A stretch of DNA of 64,000 nucleotides from Paraburkholderia dioscoreae (GCF_902459535.1 NZ_LR699553.1:3224001-3288000); one strand, 5' to 3'; numbered from the stretch's first letter, positions 48,068 to 57,862 are shown. Notes: generated by a model from the letters alone, not told the origin. Translations and numbers: made by a program.

Positions 48068-49939
48068 ATGCACAACCCCAAACACATCGACCTTCACGAT
48101 CAATTGGAACATTTAACCGTCGCCCAGCGTAATGCCCAGGACGCAAAGCTCGCGAGCTATGCGCACCGGCCGCTCGCGTTTCTTTTCCGCTTTATCCGCC
48201 GCCATCCGCTCGCGCACGCGATCGTCCTGTGCAGCGTATTCGCGGCCGTGGGCTGTGCGCTCGCTTCTCAATATGCGATCAAGCATCTGATCGACGTGCT
48301 CGGCGAAGGCCGGCATCATCCCGGTCCGCTGTGGGGCGCGTTCGCCATCCTCGTCGCCCTGATCGCCGCCGACAACCTGCTGTGGCGTGTCGGCGGCTGG
48401 GTGGCCGCGCATACGTTCGTGGCCGTGACCGGCGACCTGCGGCGCGACCTGTTCCAGTATTTGAGCGGACATTCGCCGACCTATTACTCCGAGAAGCAGC
48501 CTGGCATGCTCGCGAGCCGGATCACGGCCACCTCGAACGCGGTCTACACGGCGGAGAACACCACCGCCTGGAACGTGCTGCCGCCGTGCATCGCGGTGCT
48601 CGGCGCGATCGTCATGATCATTGCGGTGAATCCGCTGATGGCCGGCGGCCTGATGCTGTGCTCGGCGATTCTGTCGGTCGTGCTGTACAAGCTGGCCGGC
48701 CGCGGCTCGGCGCGTCATCACCATTTCGCCACCCGGGCCGCTTCCGTGGACGGCGAGCTGGTCGACGTGATCAGCAACATGGGCCTCGTGCGCGCGTTCG
48801 GCATGACGTTTCGCGAGCAGCAGCGGTTCGGCGCCACGGTCAAGGCCGAGATGGACGCGCGCCAGCAAAGCCTGCTGTATCTGGAAAAGCTGCGCCTGCT
48901 GCATGCCGTGATCACCGCGCTGCTGTCGGCGGGCTTGCTGGGCTGGGCGCTGTGGCTGTGGGATCAGGGCAAGGCGACCTCGGGCGACATCGTGCTCGTC
49001 AGCTCGCTCGGCTTCACGATCCTGCACGGCACGCGCGATCTGGCCGTGGCGCTCGTCGACGTCACGCAGCACGTGGCGCGGCTCGCGGAAGCCGTGCGTA
49101 CGCTGCTCGAGCCGCACGGCATGCCGGACCGCGACGATGCGACCGAACTCGTGCCGCAGGGCGGCCGCATCGATTTCGAAAGCGTGACGTTCGCCTATCC
49201 GCGCCGCCGCCCGATTCTCGATCATTTCGACCTGCATATCGAACCGGGCCAGCGGGTCGGCCTGATCGGCAAGTCGGGCGCGGGCAAATCCACGGTGCTC
49301 GCCCTGCTGCAGCGTTTCTACGAGACGCAGGGCGGCGCGATCAGGATCGACGGCCAGGACATCGGCAGGGTCACGCAGGACAGCCTGCGCCACGCGATCG
49401 CCGTGGTGCCGCAGGACATCTCGCTGTTCCATCGCACGGTGTACGAGAACATCGCCTATGGGCGCCCGGAGGCGACCCGCGAAGAGGTGCTCGCAGCCGC
49501 ACGCGAGGCGCGTTGCGCGGATTTCATCGAGGCCATGCCGGAAGGCTACGACACGATCGTCGGCGATCGCGGCGTGAAGCTGTCCGGCGGACAACGTCAG
49601 CGGATCGCAATTGCCCGCGCCATCCTGAAGAACGCGCCGATCCTGCTGCTCGACGAAGCGACCTCGGCACTCGACAGCGCGTCGGAAGAAGCCATTCAGA
49701 AGGCGCTCGACCGGCTGATGGTCGGCCGCACGGTGGTCGCGATTGCGCACCGTCTGTCGACGCTGAACAACTTCGACCGGATCATCGTGATGAGCGCCGG
49801 CAAGGTGATCGATGACGGCAGCCCGGAAGAGCTGCGCCAGCGCCCGGGCCTGTACCGCGATCTGCTCTCCAAGCAGTATGGCAAGGGCACGACGCTGCAT
49901 ATCGGCGGCAAGAAGGTCGACGAACAGCACGTGGTCTGA
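48068..49939 (+). CDS. Half-size ABC exporter, second copy
   Basis: 623 residues. Exporter membrane domain (about 45-350) plus ATPase domain with Walker A GKSGAGKST, signature LSGGQRQRIAIARAI, Walker B LLLDEATSALDSASE and VVAIAHRLST. Same architecture and length as the exporter at 42.6 kb, but the two sequences are clearly different in the membrane part. The two may pair as a heterodimer or act separately on envelope lipids or glycolipids. ATG 48068 is chosen by length; ribosome binding site is weak. Confidence 0.88.
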   Translation: MHNPKHIDLHDQLEHLTVAQRNAQDAKLASYAHRPLAFLFRFIRRHPLAHAIVLCSVFAAVGCALASQYAIKHLIDVLGEGRHHPGPLWGAFAILVALIAADNLLWRVGGWVAAHTFVAVTGDLRRDLFQYLSGHSPTYYSEKQPGMLASRITATSNAVYTAENTTAWNVLPPCIAVLGAIVMIIAVNPLMAGGLMLCSAILSVVLYKLAGRGSARHHHFATRAASVDGELVDVISNMGLVRAFGMTFREQQRFGATVKAEMDARQQSLLYLEKLRLLHAVITALLSAGLLGWALWLWDQGKATSGDIVLVSSLGFTILHGTRDLAVALVDVTQHVARLAEAVRTLLEPHGMPDRDDATELVPQGGRIDFESVTFAYPRRRPILDHFDLHIEPGQRVGLIGKSGAGKSTVLALLQRFYETQGGAIRIDGQDIGRVTQDSLRHAIAVVPQDISLFHRTVYENIAYGRPEATREEVLAAAREARCADFIEAMPEGYDTIVGDRGVKLSGGQRQRIAIARAILKNAPILLLDEATSALDSASEEAIQKALDRLMVGRTVVAIAHRLSTLNNFDRIIVMSAGKVIDDGSPEELRQRPGLYRDLLSKQYGKGTTLHIGGKKVDEQHVV

Positions 49940-49980
49940 GCCCGCGCGGGAGGCAGCGAGCCGCTTCTCGACACCAAAGG

Positions 49981-50012
49981 AAAAGCCGCTTCGAAAGCGG
50001 CTTTTCTGTTTT
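49981..50012. terminator. Terminator between the exporter and otsA
   Basis: 11-bp stem AAAAGCCGCTT / AAGCGGCTTTT with a 3-base loop; T runs on the plus strand (and TTTTCC on the minus). Serves converging genes. Confidence 0.88.
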
Positions 50013-50043
50013 TTACACGTCATGCCCGTCGGCCGGTATGGAC

Positions 50044-51504
50044 CTACCCGGCCTGCGTTTCGCGCGCCGCCTTTTTCCCCGACACTGCGCGCGCCTTCCC
50101 ATTTCGGGTGCTCTTTGCACCAGCGACGCCCTGCAGATCGCGCATGAAGTTATCGCGCCACACCGACACATTGTTCTCGCGCAACTGCACCATCATGTCG
50201 CGATGACGCGCCTGACGCTCCGCGAGCGGCATGTCGAGCGCCCTCGCGAGCGCCTCGGCCATGCCGTCGATGTCGACCGGATTGACGATCAGCGCGCCGT
50301 CCAGTTCCTGCGCGGCGCCGGCAAAACGTGACAGCACGAGCACGCCGGGGTTCTCCGGGTCTTGCGCCGATACGTACTCCTTGGCGACGAGGTTCATGCC
50401 GTCACGCAACGGCGTGACATAGCCGACATGCGCGGTGCGGAACAGCGCGGCCAGCACCGAGCGCTCGTATTGCTTGTGGATGTAGAGAATCGGTGTCCAG
50501 TCCAGTTCGGCGAAGCGCCCGTTGATGCGCCCCGACTCCCCTTCGAGCTGCAAGCGGATGTCCTGGTAGGCGTGCATGTCGGCGCGCGTCGGCGGCGCGA
50601 TCTGCAGGAACGACACCTTGTTGCGTTGCGCGGTGGAATGTTCGAGCAGACGCTCGAAGGCGCGAAAACGTTCGACCAGTCCCTTCGAATAATCGAGCCG
50701 GTCCACGCTCATGATCAGCTTGCGCGAGTGCAGCGTCGCCTTCATCGTGCGCACCGGTTTGCCGCGCTCGCCCGCTTTTGCGAGTTCGGCGATCTCGTCC
50801 GGATAGACGCCGATCGGATAAGCCGCCGCGCGCAGCGTGCGGCCAAACGCGTGGATCGTCAGCGGACCGCTTGCCGATGCGTCGACCGTGCCGTTCGCCT
50901 CATTGACGATGTAGTCGCAGAACGCGCGCAAATCCGGCGCCGTCTGGAAACCGAGCAGATCGAACGAACACAGCGCTTCGACGAGTTCGCGATGCGGCGG
51001 CACCGCCAGCAGCACCTGCGAAGCCGGAAACGGAATGTGCAGGAAAAAGCCGATGCGATTTTTCACGCCCGCCGCGCGCAGCGCCTGCGCAAACGGAATC
51101 AGGTGATAGTCGTGGACCCAGATCACGTCGTCTTCGCGCAGCAACGGCACGAGTTGTTGCGCGAGCCAGCCATTGACGCGCCAGTAGCCCTCGAAGTCGT
51201 GCCGGTCGTATTGCAGCAGGTCGGCGCGATAGTGGAACGCGGGCCACAGCGTCGCGTTCGAGAAGCCACGGTAGTACTGATCGTAATCGCGGCGCATCAG
51301 CGCGATCGTCGCAAAGGTCACCGGGCCGCGCTCTTCGACCTTGATCTGCGGCTGGCCCGAACTGAGCACGTCGCCGCTCCAGCCGAACCACATGCCGCCG
51401 GTTTCCTTCAGCGCGTCGTACACGCCGACCGCCAGACCACCCGCCGCCGGGCCGCCCTCCGAGATCGGCGCAACCCGATTCGATACGATGATCAGTCGGC
51501 CCAT
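50044..51504 (-). CDS. otsA: Trehalose-6-phosphate synthase
   Basis: 486 residues, GT20 family. N-terminal RLIIVSNRVAPISEGGPAAGGLAVGV is the UDP/G6P-binding loop, WVHDYHLIPFAQALR and FFLHIPFPASQVL are core motifs, and LVAKEYVSAQDPENPGVLVLSRFAGAA is the donor site. Makes trehalose-6-phosphate from UDP-glucose and glucose-6-phosphate. Downstream of otsB with a 55-base gap, forming a small osmoprotection operon. A basic Lys/Arg tail of about 25 residues is an extension. Confidence 0.95.
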   Translation of the reverse strand: MGRLIIVSNRVAPISEGGPAAGGLAVGVYDALKETGGMWFGWSGDVLSSGQPQIKVEERGPVTFATIALMRRDYDQYYRGFSNATLWPAFHYRADLLQYDRHDFEGYWRVNGWLAQQLVPLLREDDVIWVHDYHLIPFAQALRAAGVKNRIGFFLHIPFPASQVLLAVPPHRELVEALCSFDLLGFQTAPDLRAFCDYIVNEANGTVDASASGPLTIHAFGRTLRAAAYPIGVYPDEIAELAKAGERGKPVRTMKATLHSRKLIMSVDRLDYSKGLVERFRAFERLLEHSTAQRNKVSFLQIAPPTRADMHAYQDIRLQLEGESGRINGRFAELDWTPILYIHKQYERSVLAALFRTAHVGYVTPLRDGMNLVAKEYVSAQDPENPGVLVLSRFAGAAQELDGALIVNPVDIDGMAEALARALDMPLAERQARHRDMMVQLRENNVSVWRDNFMRDLQGVAGAKSTRNGKARAVSGKKAARETQAG

Positions 51505-51559
51505 GAAGCGCGATTCCCGAGGCAGTAGGTTGTTTGCTTTGAGCGATGCGGCATGGCCA

Positions 51560-52309
51560 TCATGCCGTGCGCGCGGCCGCGACGATCGATGCCAGCCAGT
51601 CGAGCAGCGCCGGAACCGAGTCGATGCGCGTTCGCGCCATCGTCTCGCCCGGGCCGACCTTGATCGACAGCCCGCCGCGTTCGTTGACGACCGCGAAGCC
51701 TTTCTCGTCGGTCAGATCGTCGCCGGCAAAGATCGGCTGGCGGCCGACGAAAGGCGGCTCGTCGAGAAAGGCGCGCAGCGCGCGGCCCTTGTCGACATCT
51801 TTCGGTTTGATTTCGTAGACCATCTTGCCCGGCTGCAGCACGTACGAGCCGGCGTAATCGGCGACCAGCCGGCCGGTCGCCTCGCGCGCCACCGGCTCGC
51901 GGTCCGGCGCATTCCGGTAGTGCAGCGCCACGGCCGCGCCCTTGATCTCGAGCAGCATGCCTGGGTTTTCGTTGACTACCTGCGCAAGCACCTGCTCCAT
52001 GCGCAGGAGCCGCTCGTCATGAAAGCCAATGCGTTGCGTGTCGCCGTTCGCGTCGCGCCGCTCGGCGCCGTGCAGACCGGCAATCGGCAAATCGGGCATG
52101 CCCAGAAAACCGTCGATGCTGTCGATACCCCGGCCCGACACAACCGCGACCGCACCGTTCGTCAGGTTGCGCAACTCGTTCAGCAAGTCGATTACGCGAG
52201 GTTGCACCAGCACGCCGTCCGGCGTGGAAGCGAGTTCGACGAGCGTGCCGTCGAAATCGAAGAAAAATGCCGTCTCGCCTGGAGACAGAACAGCCGGGAG
52301 TGCTTGCAT
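51560..52309 (-). CDS. otsB: Trehalose-6-phosphate phosphatase
   Basis: 249 residues. HAD phosphatase: motif I FFFDFDGTLVELA (nucleophile first Asp), motif II VVSGRG, lysine in the VYEIKPKDVDKGRAL segment, motif IV FAGDDLTDEKGF. Converts trehalose-6-phosphate to trehalose, completing the pathway with otsA. The start is uncertain: ATG 52309 fits family length; ATG 52357 would add 16 residues. Confidence 0.93.
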   Translation of the reverse strand: MQALPAVLSPGETAFFFDFDGTLVELASTPDGVLVQPRVIDLLNELRNLTNGAVAVVSGRGIDSIDGFLGMPDLPIAGLHGAERRDANGDTQRIGFHDERLLRMEQVLAQVVNENPGMLLEIKGAAVALHYRNAPDREPVAREATGRLVADYAGSYVLQPGKMVYEIKPKDVDKGRALRAFLDEPPFVGRQPIFAGDDLTDEKGFAVVNERGGLSIKVGPGETMARTRIDSVPALLDWLASIVAAARTA

Positions 52310-52692
52310 CAGTTGATTATGCCTTTCAGCCTCTTGCGGCCGGAAAAGTGTGCGCATCTTACCGCGCATCCATCAATTTTTCGAGAAAGTAAGGCTGGAC
52401 ACAAGCCCAGCCGGGCGCCACCCGGGAGCACCGCCGGCGATTGCGTTCAAAAAGACAACAATCCGGCTTCATGCAGCTTTCAGCCGCCTGCGTCAAATTG
52501 CCCCGCAAAACGCGCGCCCGTGGGCGCTGCGCGACGTCGTGAGCGATTTTGCGCTACAGTCGCAGCCACGCAGATCATTGCTGTTACGACCATATTTGCA
52601 CACTATGACGGCCCGCGCGTTACGCGCAAATCGAGCCGCGCCACTCACGGTCCCACGGGCGCCGCAATTCAATCGAGTAACTGAACCCTGCT
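52310..52692. other. Intergenic region between otsB and sco
   Basis: About 380 bases between divergent genes. No supported gene; promoters presumably lie here but no clear -35/-10 pair stands out. Confidence 0.45.
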
Positions 52693-53352
52693 TTGTTCCC
52701 GATCTTCTCATCCAGGTATTCGCCAACGCACCTCGCATCCTCACGCGGGCCGTGGTCCGCGCGCCTGTTTGCATTGACGGTCATGCTGGGCGCGCTCGCG
52801 GCGCTTGCCGGCTGCACGCATCGCCAGGAAACGTGGCAGTTGACCAATGTGACCGGCCACCTGCCGGATCTCGATTTCACGCTGACCGGCGACGACGGCC
52901 GCGCCGTCAACGCCGATTCGTTCAAGGGCCGCACGTCACTCGTCTATTTCGGCTACACGCATTGCCCGGATGTCTGTCCTGAAACGATGGGCCGGTTGAT
53001 GCAGGTGCTCGGCAAGCTCGGCCCCGACGCGCAGAAGGTGCGCATCCTGTTCATCACTGTCGATCCCGCGCGCGACACGGCGCAAGCGTTGCATGACTAC
53101 GTCGGCGCCTTCGACCCGCAACACGCAGAAGGGCTGACCGGTACCGACTGGCAGATCGAGTCGCTCGCCAAGCGCTACCGCGTCGCCTATCAGATGGAAA
53201 AACACGACCCCCACGGCAACTACGAGGTCACCCATAGTTCCGCCGTCTACGTGTTCGACAGCCAGGGCCGCGCGCGCCTGCTGGCCACCGACCACGACAC
53301 GCCCGATGCGATCGCAGAAGACCTGCGCCGTATCATTGAAGACCGTTCCTGA
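52693..53352 (+). CDS. Sco1/SenC-type copper chaperone
   Basis: 219 residues. An N-terminal hydrophobic segment ends in a lipobox-like AALAGC, so the protein is probably anchored to the periplasmic side. The thioredoxin-like Sco domain has the copper CxxxC motif in YTHCPDVCPET and the distal copper-binding His in VTHSSAVYVFD. Sco proteins deliver copper to the CuA site of cytochrome oxidase. The start (TTG 52693) is uncertain. First of three consecutive copper/oxidase assembly genes. Confidence 0.9.
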   Translation: MFPIFSSRYSPTHLASSRGPWSARLFALTVMLGALAALAGCTHRQETWQLTNVTGHLPDLDFTLTGDDGRAVNADSFKGRTSLVYFGYTHCPDVCPETMGRLMQVLGKLGPDAQKVRILFITVDPARDTAQALHDYVGAFDPQHAEGLTGTDWQIESLAKRYRVAYQMEKHDPHGNYEVTHSSAVYVFDSQGRARLLATDHDTPDAIAEDLRRIIEDRS

Positions 53353-53370
53353 CCTTTCCCGAGTTCATTC

Positions 53371-53832
53371 ATGTCGATCAAGATCAAAACGTTCGCTGCA
53401 TTGAGTTGTGCCCTCGCCCTCTCGTTCGGTGTCGCATCGACCGTGCAAGCCGCGGGCGCCAACGCGGTCAGCGCAAAGGACGCGTGGGTGCGCTGGCTGC
53501 CCAACAACCTGCCCGCCGCCGGCTATGTGACGCTGGTCAACGCGAGCGACAAACCGGTCGAACTCGTCGACATCTCCAGCAACGACTATGGCGACGCGAT
53601 GCTGCATCAGACCGTGTCGAACGGTTCGTCGCAAAAAATGGTGATGGTCGACAAGCTGACGGTGCCGGCGCACGGCCAGGTCGCCATCGCGCCCGGCGGC
53701 TACCACGTGATGCTCGAAGATGCGAAGCACAAGATCGCGCCGGGCGACACCGTGCATCTCACGCTCAAGTTCTCCGACGGCGAAACGCTCGATACGCCGT
53801 TCGCCGTCAAGTCGCCGGCGCAGACGAAGTAA
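53371..53832 (+). CDS. PCuAC-type periplasmic copper chaperone
   Basis: 153 residues with a Sec signal (residues about 1-26, ending STVQA-A). The copper-binding motif of the family H-M-X10-M-X21-H-X-M type is visible as AMLHQTV, MVMVDKL and GGYHVMLE. It carries Cu(I) to Sco or the oxidase. Lies 18 bases after the sco gene. Confidence 0.92.
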   Translation: MSIKIKTFAALSCALALSFGVASTVQAAGANAVSAKDAWVRWLPNNLPAAGYVTLVNASDKPVELVDISSNDYGDAMLHQTVSNGSSQKMVMVDKLTVPAHGQVAIAPGGYHVMLEDAKHKIAPGDTVHLTLKFSDGETLDTPFAVKSPAQTK

Positions 53833-53841
53833 CCTGCCGCG

Positions 53842-54726
53842 ATGAACCTGCTCTACTGGCTCGACCCCTGGGAGTTTTCGCCGACCGTCGTGATCGCCTT
53901 GCTGGTGCCGGCGATCCTCTTCGTGCGCGGTGCGCGCAAGGCGAAGGTATCGCTCGCGCGGCGTCTCTCTTTCTGGTTCGGGCTGGTGGCGTTGTATGTC
54001 GCGCTGCATACGCGTCTCGACTATTTCTTCGAGCATGAGTTTTTCATGCATCGCGCGCAGCACCTGGTGCTGCATCACCTCGGGCCGTTCTTTATCGCGC
54101 TGTCGTATCCGGGCGCCGCGTTGCGCGCGGGTATTCCGTTCAGTTGGCGGCAACGCTTCGTGCGGCCCGCACTCGAGACGCCGGTCGTGCGCAAGCTGCT
54201 CGACGTGGTGATGCATCCGGTGGTCGCGGTGACGTTGTTCGTCGGGCTGATCTACTTCTGGTTGATGTCGCCCATTCATTTCGTCGCGATGCTCGACTGG
54301 CGGCTGTATCGCGTGATGAACTGGAGCATGGTGATCGATGGCCTGCTGTTCTGGTGGCTCGTGCTCGATCCGCGTCCCGCGCCGCCGGCGCGTCTGTCGC
54401 CGGGCAAGCGCGTGCTGGTGGTGATCGCCGCGATTCCGCCGCAGATCATTCTCGGCGCCTTCATTTTCTTCACGCCGCACGAGTTGTATCCGATCTACTC
54501 GATCTGCGGCCGCGCATTTACGTGGTTGAGCCCGATGCGCGATCAGCAGATCGGCGGACTGTTGCTGTGGATTCCGGGTTCGATGATGAGCGTGATCGGC
54601 GCGCTATTGGCCTTGCGCCACTGGATGCGGCTGTCGGCACGCGGCCGCCTGCGCGGGGAACGGCACGCGAAAGCGGCACACGCAATCGCGAGCACCGCTT
54701 CGGCGCCTGCCGGCAATCACGGCTGA
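53842..54726 (+). CDS. CtaG_Cox11/caa3-type cytochrome c oxidase assembly protein
   Basis: 294 residues, about seven helices. The opening DPWEFSPTVVIALLVPAILFVRGAR and the His-rich segment FFMHRAQHLVLHHLGPFF match the caa3_CtaG membrane family that helps copper insertion in oxidase. Follows the PCuAC gene by nine bases. C-terminal 25 residues are basic and polar. Together the three genes look like a copper-delivery operon. Confidence 0.85.
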   Translation: MNLLYWLDPWEFSPTVVIALLVPAILFVRGARKAKVSLARRLSFWFGLVALYVALHTRLDYFFEHEFFMHRAQHLVLHHLGPFFIALSYPGAALRAGIPFSWRQRFVRPALETPVVRKLLDVVMHPVVAVTLFVGLIYFWLMSPIHFVAMLDWRLYRVMNWSMVIDGLLFWWLVLDPRPAPPARLSPGKRVLVVIAAIPPQIILGAFIFFTPHELYPIYSICGRAFTWLSPMRDQQIGGLLLWIPGSMMSVIGALLALRHWMRLSARGRLRGERHAKAAHAIASTASAPAGNHG

Positions 54727-54803
54727 TATCCCGTGGTTCGCAACGATCGACGATTGCGGCAAGCCCGGCGCGCCCGCGCCGAGGCCGGCGTTGTTTCGCC
54801 GCT

Positions 54804-55304
54804 TCAGGCCGAATGCATCCAGATGTGCGGGATGCCGTCTTCTTCATGGACTTCCGACACCGGCGCAAAGCCGAACGCACCGTAAAAGCCTTGCAGATGG
54901 GCCTGCGCATGCAAACGGATCGGCGTGCCAGGCCATTGCGCGCGAATGTGCGTAAGCGAGCGTTCGAGCATCGCATTGCCCAGACCGATGCCGCGGAACT
55001 CCGCGGTCGTAAGCACCCGGCCGATGCGAATGTCCGTGTCGTCCGCATCGGGCAGCAGCACGCGCAGATAACCCGCGAGCGGCGGCTGTTTTTCACCGGA
55101 ATCGTGACCATAGGCCAGCAGATGCCACGCGCCCGTATCGAGCCCGTCGATATCGCCATACACACAGTTCTGCTCGACGACGAACACCGCGCTGCGCGCG
55201 CCCAGCATCGTATAGACCTCGAGGCTCGTGAGGTCGTCGAAGGATTTCCAGCGCCAATCGAGTTGTGCCAGCCGCGTGGCGGCGCTTTGCTGCGGTTCGG
55301 TCAT
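54804..55304 (-). CDS. ElaA-type GNAT acetyltransferase
   Basis: 166 residues. GNAT fold with the acetyl-CoA loop IGRVLTTAEFRGIGLGNAMLERSL. The opening RWKSFDDLTSLEVYTMLGARSAVFVVEQNCVYGDID is the ElaA signature, and IRLHAQAHLQGFYGAFGFAPVSEVHEEDGIPHIWMH is its typical end. Acetyl acceptor unknown. Confidence 0.9.
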   Translation of the reverse strand: MTEPQQSAATRLAQLDWRWKSFDDLTSLEVYTMLGARSAVFVVEQNCVYGDIDGLDTGAWHLLAYGHDSGEKQPPLAGYLRVLLPDADDTDIRIGRVLTTAEFRGIGLGNAMLERSLTHIRAQWPGTPIRLHAQAHLQGFYGAFGFAPVSEVHEEDGIPHIWMHSA

Positions 55305-55400
55305 GACAACGTTCTATAGAAAGGAGCGCACCGCACACACAGCGGTAATGCGAGATTATGCCGCACACGACCCGTTTCGGGCCGCGCGGCGACGCGCATG

Positions 55401-56159
55401 CTATGGGTTGACAAAGACCGGCTCGACGGGCCGCGCGAGACATTCGATCAGGTTGCCGGGCCCGCACAAATGCAGCGCGCCGACGACCACCAACGTGCGC
55501 TCCGGCCGTGTGAGCCACTCGGTCAGGCGCGCAGCCCATGCGCGGTTGCGCGCGTCGAGAATCGCGTGCCGGATGCCCGGCAGATTGAACATCGGCGACT
55601 CGACGGCAATGCGGTGCACGGCGGGCAGATCGCCTTCCAGCCAGGCCGCATGCATGCGCTCGAGCGTGCGCTGCGGTTCGTCGAGATCGGCCATCAGCAG
55701 GCCGAGTGCCGCGCCGAGCGCTTCGAGCGGGATCGAATCGAGCGCCACCGCCACCTCCTGTGCGGTCTCGAGATACCGATACGGTTTGGCCTGCGCAATC
55801 GCCGAGCGCAACATGCGCGGCTCGACACCTTCGACGACCTGCTGGAACAGCGTCGGCGCGACGATCAGCGCGGCCCACGGACGCAAATCGACAAGCGGTG
55901 CCAGCGGTCCATCAACAGGCCACGCGGCTTGAAGCTGCTGCCATGCGTCGGCGGATAGCAGCGCCTGCAACCGGGCGGCGCCGTCTTGCCCGGCGGCCTT
56001 CAGCAACGGGAGGATCGTCGGCGGATCGGACTCGAAGACCAGCGCTTCGGCCCAGTCATACGCTTCAGCGATCCACGGCGGCGTTCTGCGGTTCGTCGCG
56101 GGAAAGAGATGCATCGAGCCGAGCAGGCGAACTTGAGTGCCGGTGAGTTGTAGGTACAT
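55401..56159 (-). CDS. TraB/GumN family protein
   Basis: 252 residues. An early VRLLGSMHLFP (GxxH motif) and a late VVVGALHLCGPGNLIECL (GxxH) are the two paired GXXH elements of the TraB/GumN family, which has a proposed metalloprotease-like site. No signal peptide is visible, so this copy may be cytoplasmic. Function unknown. Confidence 0.85.
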   Translation of the reverse strand: MYLQLTGTQVRLLGSMHLFPATNRRTPPWIAEAYDWAEALVFESDPPTILPLLKAAGQDGAARLQALLSADAWQQLQAAWPVDGPLAPLVDLRPWAALIVAPTLFQQVVEGVEPRMLRSAIAQAKPYRYLETAQEVAVALDSIPLEALGAALGLLMADLDEPQRTLERMHAAWLEGDLPAVHRIAVESPMFNLPGIRHAILDARNRAWAARLTEWLTRPERTLVVVGALHLCGPGNLIECLARPVEPVFVNP

Positions 56160-56445
56160 GCAACCTCGGAGTGGACAGACAGTGACGCAGAAAAGCAGGC
56201 GCGCTGCTCAATCGAACAACTGCGGTGTCGCGCGTGACGTGCGCGAGGCCACCATAGTCCCACCCGAGGCTGTGCGTCAACGCCACCTGCAGATGCGCTC
56301 AGGCGGCCGCAGCCAGCGCGCGGACAATGTTCCGCATGGACATTTCCAACCAGGGTTTGAATAAAAAATACAGCCCCAAACAACGAGGCTTTTCTGGCAC
56401 AGAAAAATCCGCTGCCGGATAAATCGCATCTCGCATGCGAAGCGC

Positions 56446-57180
56446 TTATTCGGCGCTTCTTTTGAACGACTCCAATTCACTCGTATAACGCTCGTTTCGC
56501 ACGCCATTGCTGGCGTAATACTCCTCCACCGATTTTACCCACCGGCCGATTTCCGGCACATACCAGATCGCTTTATAAGTACGCCCGGTCGCCTGAACAG
56601 GGCCGGTTTTCTGCGCATGAGTGACCATCGCGGTATCGCCCTGCTGGACCTGCACGGCCTGCGTAACGGTCTGCGTCGGTTCGAGTTGCGCGGTCCAGTT
56701 GCCTTCCGCTTCGACCTTGATCGCCTGGAATTTGCCCGCCGGCACCTCGACGGTTTCCGTATCCACAACCCGATATTGAGTGCTCCATTTTTCCGAAGCG
56801 TGCATCTTGTTCGGATGCTGTTCCGCGTAGTCGATGTTCCAGGTTTTGCCGGGCGATAGCGGAAACGCGAGCGGCCGGTTCACCACCACTTCCGTGCCAT
56901 TCACACTGCGCTCGCGACTCCAGTCGGCGCCCGCGATCAACTCATTGGGCGCCTGAGTCGAGCCCACCGGCTTCGACGCGTAGTAAATGTGGGCCGACGT
57001 GGCGCGCAAGACGCTCACCTCGTCGTGGGTCTGGCGCCAGACTGAAGGCGCTTTCTCAAACGTGTTGACGTAAGTCCAGGTGTCCCCGGTCTTAAGGGCC
57101 GGAGGCGGCGCCGACTGAGCGATAGCCAGCATCGGCAAGCCGACGGTGAACAGCACGGCTGCAGTTATGATTTTTTTCAT
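56446..57180 (-). CDS. Secreted protein of unknown function
   Basis: 244 residues with a Sec signal (MKKIITAAVLFTVGLPMLAIAQ). The mature part is beta-rich: GDTWTYVNTFEKAPSVWRQ, FPLSPGKTWNIDYAEQ, VVDTETVEVPAGKFQAIKVEAEGNW and YKAIWYVPEIGRWVKSVEEYY. The latter resembles periplasmic beta-sheet domains of DUF3108-like type, in which a measured property is compared between reducing sugar or lipid partners, but this is a weak guess. Monocistronic. Confidence 0.7.
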   Translation of the reverse strand: MKKIITAAVLFTVGLPMLAIAQSAPPPALKTGDTWTYVNTFEKAPSVWRQTHDEVSVLRATSAHIYYASKPVGSTQAPNELIAGADWSRERSVNGTEVVVNRPLAFPLSPGKTWNIDYAEQHPNKMHASEKWSTQYRVVDTETVEVPAGKFQAIKVEAEGNWTAQLEPTQTVTQAVQVQQGDTAMVTHAQKTGPVQATGRTYKAIWYVPEIGRWVKSVEEYYASNGVRNERYTSELESFKRSAE

Positions 57181-57643
57181 TGGTCGAGATGTAGTAGTTG
57201 TAGCGGGTGTTACCTTGCCCCGTACTTTCGCGCTGAAAAGGCACCGCCATTCATTGAATCAGATGGCTGCCACCTTTATAAATGCGCGAATTGGCTTTGG
57301 CTACTGTACATTATCGGCAATTACCGATGGCAATCAAAACCGCAGACTTGAGGTAATGGGCAATTGCCGGAACGGACATGAAAGACAATAAAATAAAAAT
57401 GAAAGTGTTAGAGAATAGATTGGTAAACAACGCAGGATCTTATCCGTCGGCGCCGCGCTGCTTCTGACCCGATGAGGAAGAGGTTCGCCGGATGTGTTCG
57501 GGATCGGCCGCAAGCAAAAGAATGGGTATGTACCGAACACGCTGTTGATCGCGAGGGCCGGCCGGCGTGCAGATACGTCGCGTGTCTCGGCACAAGACCG
57601 CTACCGTATCCGCATCTGTGCAGTCGGAAAACGCACAAAAAAG
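57181..57643. other. Intergenic region before the tRNA terminator
   Basis: About 460 bases, AT-richer than average around 57300-57430 (ATAAAATAAAAATGAAAG). Short frames exist but none with support. Confidence 0.55.
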
Positions 57644-57668
57644 AAAAGCCCCGACTGGCGGGGCTTTT
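57638..57668 (-). terminator. Terminator of the pgsA-tRNA operon
   Basis: 10-bp stem AAAAGCCCCG / CGGGGCTTTT with a 5-base loop; TTTTCTTTTTT follows on the minus strand. Confidence 0.93.
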
Positions 57669-57683
57669 CAATACATCAACTAC

Positions 57684-57757
57684 TGGAGGCGCGAGCCGGA
57701 GTCGAACCGGCCTAAACGGCTTTGCAGGCCGCTGCATAACCGCTTTGCTATCGCGCC
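57684..57757 (-). tRNA. tRNA-Cys (anticodon GCA)
   Basis: 74 nt including CCA. Acceptor GGCGCGA / TCGCGCC, anticodon loop CTGCAAA (GCA) and T arm GGTTCGACTCC. Last gene before the terminator. Confidence 0.95.
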
Positions 57758-57862
57758 GCAAGCGGACTGGAACCTAGCAACAGATTCGCAGATTCTGTCT
57801 GGCGGGCAACCGGAAGGACCGGCCCACCAAACAAAAAGGGAAGCGCTGCTTCCCCTTATGTA

